Shown: one piece after another, positions 1 to 13,202 of the stretch
How the letters are laid out: each line of letters opens with the position of its first letter
Position numbering within the stretch: position 1 is the stretch's first letter
Assembly: GCF_963678635.1 (NCBI RefSeq)
Contig: NC_087070.1
Coordinates: 33,371,955-33,435,954, forward strand
Source: Symsagittifera roscoffensis
Lineage: Eukaryota > Xenacoelomorpha > Acoela > Convolutidae
DNA length: 64,000 bases
Reading direction: 5' to 3'
Position numbers and translations under genes: made by a program
Notes under the pieces: model-generated
The model's database searches: none
The model's input: the letters and a program-made list of their open reading frames with translations, nothing else
Told to the model about the DNA's origin: nothing

Positions 1-1299
1 CGAATCATGAGTCGAACAGGGTCGAATCATGAGTCGAACAGGGTCGAATCATGAGTCGAACAGGGTCGAATTATGAGTCGAACAGGGTCGAATCATGCGT
101 CGAACGGATTCGAATCATGAGTCGAACAGGGTCGAATCATGAGTCGAAAAGGGTCGAATCATGAGTCGAACAGTGTCGAATCATGAGTCGAACTGGGTCG
201 AATCATGAGTCGAACAGGATCAAATCATGAGTCGAACAGGGTCGAATCATGAGTCGAACAGGGTCGAATCATGAGTCGAACAGGGTCGAATCATGAGTCG
301 AACAGTGTCGAATCATGAGTCGAACAGTGTCGAATCATGTTTCGAACATGGTCGAATCATGAGTCGAACAGGGTTGAAAGAGTCGAACAGGGTCGAATCA
401 TGAGTCGAACAGGGTCGAATCATGAGTCGAACAGGATCAAATCATGAGTCGAACAGGGTCGAATCATGAGTCGAACAGTGTCGAATCATGGGTCGAATCA
501 TGAGTCGAACAGGGTTGAATAAACGAACAGGGTCGAATCATGAGTCGAACAGGGTCGAATCATGAGTCGAACAGGGTCGAATCATGAGTCGAACAGGGTC
601 GAATCATGAGTCGAACAGTGTCGAATCATGAGCCGAACAGGGTCGAATCATGAGTCGAACTGGGTCGAATCATGAGTCGAACAGGATCAAATCACGAGTC
701 GAACAGGGTCGAATCATGAGTCGAACAGGGTCGAATCATGAGTCGAACAGGGTCGAATCATGAAACGAACAGTGTCGAATCATGAGTCGAACAGTGTCAA
801 ATCATGTTTCGAACAGGATCAAATCATGAGTCGAACAGGGTCGAATCATGAGTCAAACAGGGTCGAATCATGAGTCGAACAGGGTCGAATCATGAGTCGA
901 ACAAGGTCGAATCATGAGTCGAACAGTGTCGAATCATGTTTCGAACAGGGTCGAATCATGAGTCGAACAGGGTCGAATCACGAGACGAACAGGGTGGAAT
1001 CATGAGTCGAACACTTTCGAATCATGAGTCGAACAGGATCAAATCATGAGTCGAACAGGATCAAATCATGAGTCGAACAGGGTCGAATCATGAGTCGAAC
1101 AGTGTCCAATCATGGGTCGAATCACGAGTCGAACAGGGTTGAAAGAAACGAACAGGGTCGAATCATGAGTCGAACAGGGTCGAATCATGAGACGAACAGG
1201 GTGGAATCATGAGTCGAACAGGGTCGAATCATTAGTGGAACAGGATCAAATCATGAGTCGAACAGGATCAAATCATGATTCGAACAGAGTCGAATCATG

Positions 1300-3117
1300 A
1301 GTCGAACAGGATCAAATCATGAGTCGAACAGGGTCGAATCATGAGTCGAACAGTGTCCAATCATGGGTCGAATCACGAGTTGAACAGGGTTGAAAGAAAC
1401 GAACAGGGTCGAATCATGAGTCGAACAGGGTCGAATCATGAGACGAACAGGGTGGAATCATGAGTCGAACAGGGTCGAATCATGAGTCGAACAGGATCAA
1501 ATCATGAGTCGAACAGGAGCAAATCATGAGTCGAACAGAGTCGAATCATGAGTCGAACAGTGTCGAATCATGGGTCGAATCATGAGTCGAACAGGGTTGA
1601 AAGAAACGAACAGGGTCGAATCATGAGTCGAACAGGGTCGAATCATGAGACGAACAGGGTGGAATCATGAGTCGAACAGGGTCGAATCATGAGTCGAACA
1701 GGATCAGATCATGAGTCGAGCAGGATCAAATCATGAGTCGAACAGGGTCAAATCATGAGTCGAACAGTGTCGAATCATGGGTCGAATCATGACTCGAACA
1801 GGGTTGAAAGAAACGAACAGGGTCGAATCATGAGTAAAACAGGGTCGAATCATGAGTCGAACAGGTTCGAATCATGAGTCGAACAGTGTCGAATCATGAG
1901 TCGAACAGGGTCGAATCATGAGTCGAACAGGGTCGAATCATGAGTCGAACAGTGTCGAATCATGAGCCGAACAGGGTCGAATCATGAGTCGAACTGGGTC
2001 GAATCATGAGTCGAACAGGATCAAATCATGAGTCGAACAGGGTCGAATCATGAGTCGAACAGGGTCGAATCATGAGTCGAACAGGGTCGAATCATGAGTC
2101 GAACAGTGTCGAATCATGAGTCGAACAGTGTCGAATCATGTTTCGAGCAGGATCAAATCATGAGTCGAACATTGTCGAATCATGAGTCGAACAGGGTCGA
2201 ATCATGAGTCGAACAGGATTAAATCATGAGTCGAACAGGGTCGAATCATGAGTCGAACAGTGTCCAATCATGGGTCGAATCACGAGTCGAACAGGGTTGA
2301 AAGAAACGAACAGGGTCGAATCATGAGTCGAACAGGGTCGAATCATGAGACGAACAGGGTGGAATCATGAGTCGAACAGGGTCAAATCATGAGTCGAACA
2401 GGATCAAATCATGAGTCGAACAGGATCAAATCATGAGTCGAACAGAGTCGAATCATGAGTCGAACAGTGTCGAATCATGGGTCGAATCATGAGTCGAACA
2501 GGGTTGAAAGAAACGAACAGGGTCGAATCATGAGTCGAACAGGGTCGAATCATGAGACGAACAGGGTGGAATCATGAGTCGAATAGGGTCGAATCATGAG
2601 TCGAACAGGATCAGATCATGAGTCGAGCAGGATCAAATCATGAGTCGAACAGGGTCAAATCATGAGTCGAACAGTGTCGAATCATGGGTCGAATCATGAC
2701 TCGAACAGGGTTGAAAGAAACGAACAGGGTCGAATCATGAGTCAAACAGGGTCGAATCATGAGTCGAACAGGGTCGAATCATGAGTCGAACAGTGTCGAA
2801 TCATGAGTCGAACAGGGTCGAATCATGAGTCGAACAGGGTCGAACCATGAGTCGAACAGTGTCGAATCATGAGCCGAACAGGGTCGAATCATGAGTCGAA
2901 CTGGGTCGAATCATGAGTCGAACAGGATCAAATCATGAGTCGAACAGGGTCGAATCATGAGTCGAACAGGGTCGAATCATGAGTCGAACAGGGTCGAATC
3001 ATGAGTCGAACAGTGTCGAATCATGAGTCGAACAGTGTCGAATCATGTTTCGAGCAGGATCAAATCATGAGTCGAACATTGTCGAATCATGAGTCGAACA
3101 GGGTCGAATCATGAGTC
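1300..3117. repeat. 907-bp higher-order repeat, two copies
   Basis: Within the 22-bp array, two direct copies with a period of exactly 907 bp can be followed, about 1300-2206 and 2207-3117. Rare variants recur at the same offset: GGGTTGAAAG cassettes at 1387, 1594 and 1801 against 2294, 2501 and 2708; the GAACTGGG variant at 1991 against 2898; and TTTCGAGC at 2141 against 3048. Only scattered base differences separate the copies, which points to a recent unequal exchange or conversion. Similarity fades after about 2216 and 3123. Confidence 0.88.
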
Positions 3118-3588
3118 GAACAGTGTCGAATCATGAGTCGAACAGTGTCGAATCATGAGTCGAACAGTGTCGAATCATGTTTCGAACAGGGTCGAATCAT
3201 GAGTCGAACAGGGTCGAACCATGAGTCGAACAGTGTCGAATCATGAGCCGAACAGGGTCGAATCATGAGTCGAACTGGGTCGAATCATGAGTCGAACAGG
3301 ATCAAATCATGAGTCGAACAGGGTCGAATCATGAGTCGAACAGGGTCGAATCATGAGTCGAACAGGGTCGAATCATGAGTCGAACAGTGTCGAATCATGA
3401 GTCGAACAGTGTCGAATCATGTTTCGAGCAGGATCAAATCATGAGTCGAACATTGTCGAATCATGAGTCGAACAGGGTCGAATCATGAGTCGAACAGTGT
3501 CGAATCATGAGTCGAACAGTGTCGAATCATGAGTCGAACAGTGTCGAATCATGTTTCGAACAGGGTCGAATCATGAGTCGAACAGGGT
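2841..3588. repeat. 374-bp higher-order repeat (17 units), two copies
   Basis: A block of seventeen 22-bp units (374 bp) is present twice in a row. The rare variant CGAACCATGAG lies at 2841 and 3215, and TTTCGAGCAGG lies at 3048 and 3422, both exactly 374 bp apart. The first copy overlaps the end of the 907-bp repeat, so the 374-bp duplication extended an already duplicated segment. Confidence 0.82.
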
Positions 3589-4989
3589 CGAATCATGAGA
3601 CGAACAGGGTGGAATCATGAGTCGAACACTTTCGAATCATGAGTCGAACAGGATCAAATCATGAGTCGAACAGGATCAAATCATGAGTCGCACAGGGTCG
3701 AATCATGAGTCGAACAGTGTCGAATCATGGGTCGAATCACGAGTCGAACATGGTTGAAAGAAACGAACAGGGTCGAATCATGAGTCGAACAGGGTCGAAT
3801 CATGAGACGAACAGGGTGGAATCATGAGTCGAACAGGGTCGAATCATGAGTCGAACAGGATCAAATCATGAGTCGAACAGTGTCGAATCATGAGTCGAAC
3901 AGTGTCGAATCATGAGTCGAACAGTGTCGGATCATGTTTCGAACAGGGTCGAATCATGAGTCGAACAGGGTCGAATCATGAGACGAACAGGGTGGAATCA
4001 TGAGTCGAACACTTTCGAATCATGAGTCGAACAGGATCAAAACATGAGTCGAACAGGATCAAATCATGAGTCGAACAGGGTCGAATCATGAGTCGAACAG
4101 TGTCGAATCATGGGTCGAATCACGAGTCGAACAGTGTTGAAAGAAACGAACAGGGTCGAATCATGAGTCGAACAGGGTCGAATCATGAGACGAACAGGGT
4201 GGAATCATGAGTCGAACAGGGTCGAATCATGAGTCGAACAGGATCAAATCATGAGTCGAACAGGATCAAATCATGAGTCGAACAGGGTCGAATCATGAAT
4301 CGAACAGTGTCGAATCATGGGTCGAATCATGAGTCGAACAGGGTTGAAAGAAACGAACAGGGTCGAATCATGAGTCGAACAGGGTCGAATCATGAGACGA
4401 ACAGGGTGGAATCATGAGTCGAACAGTGTCGAATCATGAGTCGAACAGGGTCGAATCATGAGTCGAACAGGGTCGAATCATGAGTCGAACAGTGTCGAAT
4501 CATGAGCCGAACAGGGTCGAATCATGAGTCGAACTGGGTCGAATCTTGAGTCGAACAGGACCAAATCATGAGTTGAACAGGGTCGAATCATGAGTCGAAC
4601 AGGGTCGAATCATGAGTCGAACAGGGTCGAATTATGAGTCGAACAGTGTCGAATCATGAGTCAAACAGTGTCGAATCATGTTTCGAACAGGATCAAATCA
4701 TGAGTCGAACAGGGTCGAATCATGAGTCGAACAGGGTCGAATCATGAGTCGAACAGGGTCGAATCATGAGTCGAACAGTGTCGAATCATGAGTCGAACAG
4801 TGTCGAATCATGTTTCGAACAGGGTCGAATCATGAGTCGAACAGGGTCGAATCATGAGACGAACAGGGTGGAATCATGAGTCGAACACTTTCGAATCATG
4901 AGTCGAACAGGATCAAATCATGAGTCGAACAGGATCAAATCATGAGTCGAACAGGGTCGAATCATGAGTCGAACAGTATCGAATCATGG

Positions 4990-5800
4990 GTCGAATCACG
5001 AGTCGAACAGGGTTGAAAGAAACGAACAGGGTCGAATCATGAGTCGAACAGGGTCGAATCATGAGACGAACAGGGTGGAATCATGAGTCGAACAGGGTCG
5101 AATCATGAGTCGAACAGGATCAAATCATTAGTCGAACAGGATCAAATCATGAGTCGAACAGGGTCGAATCATGAGTCGAACAGTGTCGAATCATGGGTCG
5201 AATCATGAGTCGAACAGGGTTGAAAGAAACAAACAGGGTCGAATCATGAGTCGAACAGGGTCGAATCATGAGACGAACAGGGTGGAATCATTAGTCGAAC
5301 AGGGTCGAATCATGAGTCGAACAGTGTCGAATCATGGGTCGAATCAGGAGTCGAACAGGGTTGAAAGAAACGAATAGGGAAGAATCATGAGTCGAACAGG
5401 GTCGAATCATGAGACGAACAGTGTGGAATCATGAGTCGAACAGGGTCGAATCATGAGTCGAACAGGATCAAATCATGAGTCGAACAGAATCAAATCATGA
5501 GTCGAACAGGGTCGAATCATGAGTCGAACAGTGTCGAATCATGGGTCGAATCATGAGTCGAACAGGGTTGAAAGAAACGAACAGGGTCGAATCATGAGTC
5601 GAACAGGGTCGAATCATGAGACGAACAGGGTGAAATCATGAGTCGAACAGGGTCGAATCATGAGTCGAACAGGATCAAATCATGAGTCGAACAGGATCAA
5701 ATCATGAGTCGAACAGGGTCGAATCATGAGTCGAACAGTGTCGAATCATGGGTCGAATAATGAGTCGAACAGGGTTGAAAGAAACGAACAGGGTCGAATC
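4990..5800. repeat. 207-bp higher-order blocks with cassette
   Basis: Here the GGGTTGAAAGAAAC cassette starts at 5010, 5217, 5358, 5565 and 5772, giving spacings of 207, 141, 207 and 207 bp. A 207-bp block is exactly accounted for by eight full 22-bp units, one 12-bp half unit and one 19-bp variant unit. The 141-bp interval is the same block lacking three 22-bp units. The same 207-bp spacing is seen at 1387-1801, 2294-2708 and elsewhere in the array, so this is its most common higher-order block. Confidence 0.85.
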
Positions 5801-6989
5801 ATGAGTCAAACAGGGTCGAATCATGAGTCGAACAGTGTCGAATCATGAGTCGAACAGGGTCGAATCATGAGTCGAACAGGGTCGAATCATGAGTCGAACA
5901 GTGTCGAATCATGAGCCGAACAGGGTCGAATCATGAGTCGAACTGGGTCGAATCATGAGTCGAACAGGATCAAATCATGAGTCGAACAGGGTCGAATCAT
6001 GAGTCAAACAGGGTCGAATCATGAGTCCAACAGTGTCGAATCATGAGTCGAACAGGGTCGAATCATGAGGCGAACAGGGTCGAATCATGAGTCGAACAGT
6101 GTCGAATCATGAGCCGAACATGGTCGAATCATGAGTCGAACTGGGTCGAATCATGAGTCGAACAGGATCAAATCATGAGTCGAACAGGGTCGAATCATGA
6201 GTCGAACAGGGTCGAATCATGAGTCGAACAGGGTCGAATCATGAGTCGAACAGTGTCGAATCATGAGTCGAACAGTGTCGAATCATGTTTCGAACAGGAT
6301 CAAATCATGAGTCGAACAGGGTCGAACCATGAGTCGAACAGGGTCGAATCATGAGTCGAACAGGGTCGAATCATGAGTCCAACAGTGTCGAATCTTGAGT
6401 CGAACAGTGTCGAATCATGTTTCGAACAGGGTCGAATCATGAATCGAACAGGGTCGAATCATGAGACGAACAGGGTGGAATCATGAGTCGAACACTTTCG
6501 AATCATGAGTCGAACAGGGTCAAATCATGAGTCGAACAGGATCAAATCATGAGTCGAACAGGGTCGAATCATGAGTCGAACAGTGTCGAATCATGGGTCG
6601 AACCACGAGTCGAACAGGGTTGAAAGAAACGAACAGGGTCGAATCATGAGTCGAACAGGGTCGAATCATGAGACGAACAGGGTGGAATCATGAGTCGAAC
6701 AGGGTCGAATCATGAGTCGAACAGGATCAAATCATGAGTCGAACAGGATCAAATCATGAGTCAAACAGGGTCGAATCATGAGTCGAACAGTGTCGAATCA
6801 TGGGTCGAATCATGAGTCGAACAGGGTTGAAAGAAACGAACAGGGTCGAATCATGAGTCGAACAGGGTCGAATCATGAGACGAACAGGGTGGAATCATGA
6901 GTCGAACAGTGTCGAATCATGAGTCGAACAGTGTCGAATCATGAGCCGAACAGGGTCGAATCATGAGTCGAACTGGGTCGAATCATGAG

Positions 6990-8730
6990 TCGAACAGGAC
7001 CAAATCATGAGTCGAACAGGGTCGAATCATGAGTCGAACAGGGTCGAATCATGAGTCGAACAGGGTCGAATCATGAGTCGAACAGTGTCGAATCATGAGT
7101 CGAACAGTGTCGAATCATGTTTCGAACATGATCAAACCATGAGTCGAACAGGGTCGAATCATGAGTCGAACAGGGTCGAATCATGAGTCGAACAGGGTCG
7201 AATCATGAGTCGAACAGGGTCGAATCATGTGTCGAACAGTGTCGAATCTTGAGTCGAACAGTGTCGAATCATGTTTCGAACAGGGTCGAATCATGAGTCG
7301 AACAGGGTCGAATCATGAGTCGAACAGTGTCGAATCATGAGCCGAACAGGGTCGAATCATGAGTCGAACTGGGTCGAATCATGAGTCGAACAGGACCAAA
7401 TCATGAGTCGAACAGGGTCGAATCATGAGTCGAACAGGGTCGAATCATGAGTCGAACAGGGTCGAATCATGAGTCGAACAATGTCGAATCATGAGTCGAA
7501 CAGTGTCGAATCATGTTTCGAACAGGATCAAACCATGAGTCGAACAGGGTCGAATCATGAGTCGAACAGGGTCGAATCATGAGTCGAACAGGGTCGAATC
7601 ATGAGTCGAACAGTGTCGAATCTTGAGTCGAACAGTGTCGAATCATGTTTCGAACAGGGTCGAATCATGAGTCGAACAGGGTCGAATCATGAGACGAACA
7701 GGGTGGAATCATGAGTCGAACACTTTCGAATCATGAGTCGAACAGGATCAAATCATGAGTCGAACAGGATCAAATCATGAGTCGAACAGGGTCGATTCAT
7801 GAGTCGAACAGTGTCGAATCATGGGTCGAATCACGAGTCGAACAGGGTTGAAAGAAACGAACAGGGTCGAATCATGAGTCGAACAGTGTCGAATCATGAG
7901 TCGAACAGTGTCGAATCATGAGCCGAACAGGGTCGAATCATGAGTCGAACTGGGTCGAATCATGAGTCGAACAGGACCAAATCATGAGTCGAACAGGGTC
8001 GAATCATGAGTCGAACAGGGTCGAATCATGAGTCGAACAGGGTCGAATCATGAGTCGAACAGTGTCGAATCATGAGTCGAACAGTGTCGAATCATGTTTC
8101 GAACAGGATCAAACCATGAGTCGAACAGGGTCGAATCATGAGTCGAACAGGGTCGAATCATGAGTCGAACAGGGTCGAATCATGAGTCGAACAGTGTCGA
8201 ATCTTGAGTCGAACAGTGTCGAATCATGTTTCGAACAGGGTCGAATCATGAGTCGAACAGGGTCGAATCATGAGTCGAACAGTGTCGAATCATGAGCCGA
8301 ACAGGGTCGAATCATGAGTCGAACTGGGTCGAATCATGAGTCGAACAGGACCAAATCATGAGTCGAACAGGGTCAAATCATGAGTCGAACAGGGTCGAAT
8401 CATGAGTCGAACAGGGTCGAATCATGAGTCGAACAGTGTCGAATCATGAGTCGAACAGTGTCGAATCATGTTTCGAACAGGATCAAACCATGAGTCGAAC
8501 AGGGTCGAATCATGAGTCGAACAGGGTCGAATCATGAGTCGAACAGGGTCGAATCATGAGTCGAACAGTGTCGAATCTTGAGTCGAACAGTGTCGAATCA
8601 TGTTTCGAACAGGGTCGAATCATGAGTCGAACAGGGTCGAATCATGAGACGAACAGGGTGGAATCATGAGTCGAACACTTTCGAATCATGAGTCGAACAG
8701 GATCAAATCATGAGTCGAACAGGATCAAAT
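6990..8730. repeat. Higher-order blocks carrying the GGACCAAATC variant
   Basis: A variant unit reading AGGACCAAATC recurs at 6997, 7393, 7974 and 8348, with spacings of 396 (18 units), 581 and 374 bp (17 units). Each is followed at a fixed distance by AATCTTGAGTCG and ATGTTTCGAAC variants, so whole blocks rather than single units were copied. The 581-bp interval contains a GGGTTGAAAGAAAC cassette near 7846, which explains why it is not a multiple of 22. Confidence 0.78.
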
Positions 8731-11700
8731 CATGAGTCGAACAGGTTCGATTCAAGAGTCGAACAGTGTCGAATCATGGGTCGAATCACGAGTCGAACAG
8801 GGTTGAAAGAAACGAGAAACGAACAGGGTCGAATCATGAGTCGAACAGGGTCGAATCATGAGACGAACAGGGTGGAATCATGAGTCGAACAGGGTCGAAT
8901 CATGAGTCGAACAGGATCAAATCATGAGTCGAACAGGATCAAATCATGGGTCGAACAGGGTCGAATCATGAGTCGAACAGTGTCGAATCATGGGTCGAAT
9001 CATGAGTTGAACAGGGTTGAAAGAAACGAACAGGGTCGAATCAGGAGACGAACAGGGTGGAATCATGAGTCGAACAGGGTCGAATCATGAGTCGAACAGG
9101 ATCAAATCATGAGTCGAACAGGATCAAATCATGAGTCGAACAGGGTCGAATCATGAGTCGAACAGTGTCGAATCATGGGTCGAATCATGAGTCGAACAGG
9201 GTTGAAAGAAACGAACAGGGTCGAATCATGAGTCAAACAGGGTCGAATCATGAGTCGAACAGGGTCGAATCATGAGTCGAACAGGGTCGAATCATGAGAC
9301 GAACAGGGTGGAATCATGAGTCGAACAGGGTCGAATCATGAGTCGAACAGGATCAAATCATGAGTCGAACAGGATCAAATCATGGGTCGAACAGGGTCGA
9401 ATCATGAGTCGAACAGGGTCGAATCATGAGTCGAACAGTGTCGAATCATGGGTCGAATCATGAGTCGAACAGGGTTGAAAGAAACGAACAGGGTCGAATC
9501 ATGAGTCAAACAGGGTCGAATCATGAGTCGAACAGGGTCGAATCATGAGTCGAACAGGGTCGAATCATGAGACGAACAGGGTGGAATCATGAGTCGAAGA
9601 GGGTCGAATCATGAGTCGAACAGGGTCGAATCATGAGTCGAACAGGATCAAATCATGAGTCGAACAGGATCAAATCATGGGTCGAACAGGGTCGAATCAT
9701 GAGTCGAACAGGGTCGAATCATGAGTCGAACAGTGTCGAATCATGAGTCGAACAGGGTCGAATCATGAGTCGAACAGGGTCGAATCATGAGTCGAACAGT
9801 GTCGAATCATGAGCCGAACAGGGTCGAACTGGGTCGAACTGGGTCGAATCATGAGTCGAACAGGATCAAATCATGAGTCGAACAGGGTTGAAAGAAACGA
9901 ACAGGGTCGAATCATGAGTCGAACAGGGTCGAATCATGAGACGAACAGGGTGGAATCATGAGTCGAACAGGGTCGAATCATGAGTCGAACAGGATCAAAT
10001 CATGAGTCGAACAGGATCAAATCATGAGTCGAACAGGGTCGAATCATGAGTCGAACAGTGTCGAATCATGGGTCGAATCATGAGTCGAACAGGGTTGAAA
10101 GAAACGAACAGGGTCGAATCATGAGTCAAACAGGGTCGAATCATGAGTCGAACAGGGTCGAATCATGAGTCGAACAGGGTCGAATCATGAGTCGAACAGT
10201 GTCGAATCATGAGCCGAACAGGGTCGAACTGGGTCGAACTGGGTCGAATCATGAGTCGAACAGGAACAAATCATGAGTCGAACAGGGTCAAATCATGAGT
10301 CGAGCAGGGTCGAATCATGAGTCGAACAGGGTCGAATCATGAGTCGAACAGTGTCGAATCATGGGTCGAATCATGAGTCGAACAGGGTTGAAAGAAACGA
10401 ACAGGGTCGAATCATGAGTCGAACAGGGTCGAATCATGAGTCGAACAGGGTCGAATCATGAGTCGAACAGTGTCGAATCTTGGGTCGAATCACGAGTCGA
10501 ACAGGGTTGAAAGAAACGAACAGGGTCGAATCATGAGTCAAACAGGGTCGAATCATGAGTCGAACAGGGTCGAATAAGAGTCGAACAGGGTCGAATCATG
10601 AGTCGAACAGTGTCGAATCATGAGCCGAACAGGGTCGAACTGGGTCGAACTGGGTCGAATCATGAGTCGAACAGGATCAAATCATGAGTCGAACAGGGTC
10701 GAATCATGAGTCGAACAGGGTCAAATCATGAGTCGAACAGGGTCGAATCATGAGTCGAACAGGGTCGAATCATGAGTCGAACAGTGTCGAATCATGGGTC
10801 GAATCATGAGTCGAACAGGGTTGAAAGAAGCGAACAGGATCGAATCATGAGTCGAACAGGGTCGAATCATGAGTCGAACAGGGTCGAATCATGAGTCGAA
10901 CAGTGTCGAATCATGAGCCGAACAGGGTCGAATCATGAGTCGAACTGGGTCGAATCATGTGTCGAACAGGATCAAATCATGAGTCGAACAGGGTCGAATC
11001 ATGAGCCGAACAGGGTCGAATCATGAGTCGAACAGGGTCGAATCATGAGTCGAACAGTGTCGAATCATGAGTCGAACAGTGTCGAATCATGTTTCGAACA
11101 GGATCAAATCATGAGTCGAGCAGGGTCGAATCATGAGTCGAACAGGGTCGAATAATGAGTCGAACAGTGTCGAATCATGAGTCGAACAGTGTCGAATCAT
11201 GTTTCGAACAGGGTCGAATCATGAGTCGAACAGGGTCGAATCATAAGACGAACAGGGTGGAATCATGAGTCGAACACTTTCGAAACATGAGTCGAACAGG
11301 ATCAAATCATGAGTCGAACAGGATCAAATCATGAGTCGAACAGGGTCGAATCATGAGTCGAACAGTGTCGAATTATGGGTCGAATCACGAGTCGAATAGG
11401 GTTGAAAGAAACGAACAGGGTCGAATCATGAGTCGAACAGGGTCGAATCATGAGACGAACAGGGTGGAATCATGAGTCGAACAGGGTCGAATCATGAGTC
11501 GAACAGGATCAAATCATGAGTCGAACAGGATCAAATCATGAGTCGAACAGGGTCGAATCATGAGTCGAACAGTGTCGAATCATGGGTCGAATCATGAGTC
11601 GAACAGGGTTGAAAGAAACGAACAGGGTCGAATCATGAGTCAAACAGGGTCGAATCATGAGTCGAACAGGGTCGAATCATGAGTCGAACAGTGTCGAATC

Positions 11701-13184
11701 ATGAGCCGAACAGGGTCGAATCATGAGTCGAACAGGATCAAATCATGAGTCGAACAGGGTCGAATCATGAGTCGAACAGTGTCGAATCATGAGTCGAACA
11801 GTGTCGAATCATGTTTCGAACAGGGTCGAATCATGAGTCGAACAGAGTTGAAAGAGTCGAACAGGGTCGAATCATGAGTCGAACAGGGTCGAATCATGAG
11901 TCGAACAGGATCGAATTATGAGACGAACAGGGTGGAATCATGAGTCGAACAGGGTCGAATCATGAGTCGAACAGGATCAATTCATGAGTCGAACAGGATC
12001 AAATCATGAGTCGAACAGTGTCGAATCATGGGTCGAATCATGAGTCGAACAGGGTTGAAAGAAACGAACAGGGTCGAATCATGAGTCAAACAGGGTCGAA
12101 TCATGAGTCGAACAGGGTCGAATCATGACTCGAACAGTGTCGAATCATGAGCCGAACAGGGTCGAATCATGAGTCGAACTGGCTCGAATCATGAGTCGAA
12201 CAGGATCAAATCATGAGTCGAACAGGGTCGAATCATGAGTCGAACAGTGTCGAATCATGAGTCGAACAGTGTCGAATCATGTTTCGAACAGTGTCGAATC
12301 ATGAGTCGAACAGTGTCGAATCATGTTTCGAACAGGGTCGAATCATGAGTCGAACAGAGTTGCAAGAGTCGAACAGGGTCGAATCATGAGTCGAACAGGG
12401 TCGAATCATGAGTCGAACAGGATCGAATTATGAGACGAACAGGGTGGAATCATGAGTCGAACAGGGTCGAATCATGAGTCGAACAGGATCAAATCATGAG
12501 TCGAACAGGATCAAATCATGAGTCGAACAGGGTCGAATCATGAGTCGAACAGTGTCGAATCATGGGTCGAATCATGAGTCGAACAGGGTTGAAAGAAACG
12601 AACAGGGTCGAATCATGAGTCAAACAGGGTCGAATCATGAGTCGAACAGGGTCGAATCATGAGTCGAACAGTGTCGAATCATGAGCCGAACAGGGTCGAA
12701 TCATGAGTCGAACTGGCTCGAATCATGAGTCGAACAGGATCAAATCATGAGTCGAACAGGGTCGAATCATGAGTCGAACAGTGTCGAATCATGAGTCGAA
12801 CAGTGTCGAATCATGTTTCGAACAGGGTCGAATCATGAGTCGAACAGAGTTGAAAGAGTCGAACAGGGTCGAATCATGAGTCGAACAGGGTCGAATCATG
12901 AGTCGAACAGGATCGAATTATGAGTCAAACAGTGTCGAATCATGAGTTGAACAGGGTCGAATCATTAGACGAACAGGGTGGAATCATGAGTCGAACAGGG
13001 TCGAATCATGAGTCGAACAGGATCAAATCATGAGTCGATTAGGATCAAATCATGAGTCGAACAGGGTCGAATCATGAGTCGAACAGTGTCGAATCATGGG
13101 TCGAATCATGAGTCGAACAGGGTTGAAAGAAACGAACAGGGTCGAATCATGCGTCGAACGGGGTCGAGTCATGAGTCGAACAGG

Positions 13185-13202
13185 TTCGAATCATGATTCG
13201 AA
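13185..13202. other. Perfect 18-bp palindrome in a variant 22-bp unit
   Basis: TTCGAATCATGATTCGAA reads the same on both strands. The consensus unit is already close, since TCGAATCATGAGTCGA has 14 of 16 bases palindromic, and the change of GAGTCGAA to GATTCGAA completes the symmetry. Sixteen-bp versions without the first and last base occur near 14456, 15448 and 15929. Confidence 0.85.

Noticed and set aside
5171-9090. Open frames of 60-70 codons in the 22-bp array (5171-5377, 8902-9090) and antisense ones at 15245-15893
   Set aside because: They are read-throughs of a 22-bp repeat where variants happen to remove the regular TGA; low-complexity MSRT/SNHE peptides with no domain and no evidence of expression.
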